Part shown: positions 34,390-64,000 of the stretch, one piece after another
How the letters are laid out: every line of letters starts with the position of its first letter
Position numbering within the stretch: the stretch's first letter is position 1
Assembly: GCF_964355755.1 (NCBI RefSeq)
Contig: NC_092671.1
Location: 26,784,070 to 26,848,069, forward strand
Direction of reading: 5' to 3'
From: Antedon mediterranea
Lineage: Eukaryota > Echinodermata > Crinoidea > Comatulida > Antedonidae
DNA: 64,000 nt
The notes under the pieces: model-generated
What the model was told of the DNA's origin: nothing
Databases searched by the model: none
What the model saw: the letters and a program-made list of their open reading frames with translations, nothing else
Program-made: the position numbers and the translations under genes

Positions 34390-34530
34390 GAGTTTGTTTA
34401 GATGTCTTCCCACAATGTGTAGGCCCTACATTCATATTGTGTCTACTCTGTGTTCATTTAATTCGTTTAAAAATCTTGCCTCAATGTGCACATTGATACC
34501 GTGCTTCTTCTTTGTGTAATCGCAACACAT
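34390..34530 (-). pseudogene. Zinc-finger remnant, strongly decayed
   Basis: Words such as TCTTCCCACAATGTG, ACATTCATATTGTG and CTTGCCTCAATGTGCACATTG match, in order, the finger-coding strand of the relics at 29700-30300. No open frame remains. The rest of 32768-35983 is AT-rich and shows no gene. Confidence 0.45.
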
Positions 34531-35924
34531 TTTCATTCATATATAAAAACAACGAAATATACTCTCAGTTATTAAATAAAAAAAAAATTTAAATTCCCGT
34601 TCTTCTAGGCCAATTTTTTTTTCTCAAAAAAATCAGTTCACTAAATGAGAGAAAATTTTTGTATTGTTTGTTGTATATATGGAATTATTTTTCTGAAATA
34701 AGTTATCAATCATTAAACTTGTTTAAGTATCAAATTTTATTTTTAAAAAGTACAAAAATATATTATAAACATATTAGTAAAATAAGATAGGCCTAAATGT
34801 ACACCATTAATTTATCCCATACAAAATTACATAGATACACTACACATATTAAATAATTACTTTGTGTTAAAATTAACTACACTTATTCATCTCTTGTTTG
34901 TGACCAAACTTACGGTGGGCGTATGATGACTGTTCACTCTCCTAATCATTCCACACAAGTAAAAAGTAAAATATTGGCTTATGTACCTACTGCACACGCC
35001 TACGGACCAAATATTATTATTTCAATTTATTTACTTTAGTTGAATTCTAAGCAATAGAGTTGAGTGTTACAAAAATATAAATAATACATAATAAAATTGA
35101 GATTCTTCAATCCAATTTCTATATCATATCAATAAAAAATATCCTGTGTAAAAATATTACAAACAAATTACATATATGCAGCAATTAAGAAATAACATTT
35201 AAAATTACTGTATTAAGCTAAATACAAGTATTTCCAGTAAAAACAATGACTTTTAATATTCTAATAAAATAGTTAATCCTGGTATTTAATAATGCTGAAT
35301 AGACTTAAAATAATTATGGTAAATTTATTATATTGTAATATTAGTTTTATATTGCAATAATAGTAACCATAAATAATAACAATAATAATAACATTAACAT
35401 ATTTTATAGTAAAATAATAATAATAAACACAGTACACTGCAAATACCCTATTCAAGACAATGTATACATTTCCCCTATTCTAGTATAATAAGAATACAGT
35501 ACCGATACAGTACGGCTACCCTAAGTACTGGTTATGTTTTTTTAACTTGGCCTAAATCTAATTTGTATTCATAATTATAAAGTTAGATGATTGTGGGTGG
35601 TAATTATTCATATAAATATTAATTTATTATGCAAAAGGGTCCAAAAGATACCTGAATGTCATAGACATTGCTCTAGGATGAAAAATGAAAAAACGGCTGA
35701 CGAACCAAAATTAAAAGAAAAGGCTTCACACATTATTTGCACATAATTAATCACATGATTTGCAATCTGAGATATATGATACATTTAGTATCTTATGTCT
35801 AAACACATAGAAACAGCAACATTTTGAACTGGCTCACGGCTGAATTTTTAAAATGGGTGTCTTAAACTAAATTAATTATCATTGGTTGCTGAAAAATACA
35901 ATTAGCAGTATGAGTACGCATTTT

Positions 35925-35930
35925 TTTATT
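35925..35930 (-). promoter_or_regulatory. Candidate polyadenylation signal of the receptor phosphatase
   Basis: AATAAA on the minus strand about 55 bases after the stop codon of the phosphatase gene. Confidence 0.4.
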
Positions 35931-35983
35931 TTCAATAGTTGTGATTTAAATGTATTAATATATATTTTTGTTATATGTGATGT

Positions 35984-63626
<27,643 letters not shown>

Positions 63627-64000
63627 CTGTTTGGACAAAAATAAATAACGTTCTCTTTCCTATTGATAATTTCTTCAAAATTAATAATCACAAAGTATTA
63701 ATATAAAGTTGAATATAAATACTGTACCTTTGCACAGGATAAATATTTTACAATTAAAAATAAGCACTTTATTTCTTTTATTTCTTTTCTATACATTATA
63801 ATTTAAAATACCCTTCAGGGATCATATTCAAATTTTAAGTAAGTAATTGCATAAACAGTGACAATGTAGTAATCTGAAATAGAATTATCTTGACATTTAT
63901 GTCCTTATACAATCATTAAAAACTAGAAATTATTGAGCGAGCAGATCTATAACATAGTTTTGATGACACAGGACCTTAAAGACAAACATGAATGTCTATA
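63627..64000. other. Right edge: intron of the phosphatase gene
   Basis: The exon 63512-63626 begins in mid-FN3 unit at phase 0, so the first half of that unit should lie further right. No exon was supported in the remaining 374 bases. Confidence 0.6.

Noticed and set aside
63860-63900. Possible further exon after a TTTCAG on the minus strand
   Set aside because: The frame meets a stop within about 12 codons and shows no FN3 motif.

Overview
The window is eukaryotic, AT-rich and intron-rich, with canonical GT-AG introns and a large load of tandem repeats and small mobile elements. Gene content and repeat style (frequent TAGGCCTA words, CR1/L2-type LINE, tRNA-derived SINE, many palindromic MITEs) suggest an invertebrate metazoan, probably a marine deuterostome such as an echinoderm. 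That assignment is an inference from gene families only.

Layout. (1) 1-20956, plus strand: the last 14 coding exons (679 residues and stop) of a CEP290 orthologue, the coiled-coil protein of the ciliary transition zone. Its introns hold a Helitron-like repeat with two near-identical 3' ends, several satellite arrays and several MITEs. (2) 22721-26715, minus strand, convergent with CEP290: a complete five-exon Rho-family GTPase of 214 residues with an intact P-loop and a prenylation box, but a rewritten switch II (no DTAGQE). (3) 26716-35983: a repeat-rich stretch with one apparently intact single-exon C2H2 zinc-finger gene (31925-32767, minus). Beside it lies a decayed paralogue duplicated in two apparently identical 1004-bp blocks. 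(4) 35984 to beyond the right edge, minus strand: 38 exons of a very large receptor tyrosine phosphatase. It has at least 20 complete fibronectin type III units, a polybasic furin-like site, one transmembrane helix and a single cytoplasmic PTP domain with catalytic motif [11 protein letters not shown]. This is the architecture of R3-type receptor phosphatases (PTPRB/PTPRJ/PTPRQ group). The N-terminus lies outside the window.

The genes do not form a pathway; they are neighbours. The items most worth a second look are the Rho GTPase without the DTAGQE motif, the WMD loop in the phosphatase, a family of five fold-back elements with shared ends but different self-complementary interiors, a 26-unit satellite array split by one of those elements, the Helitron-like tandem ends, and the duplicated zinc-finger relic. 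Exon borders were read by eye from splice sites and reading-frame continuity; all junctions listed keep frame.
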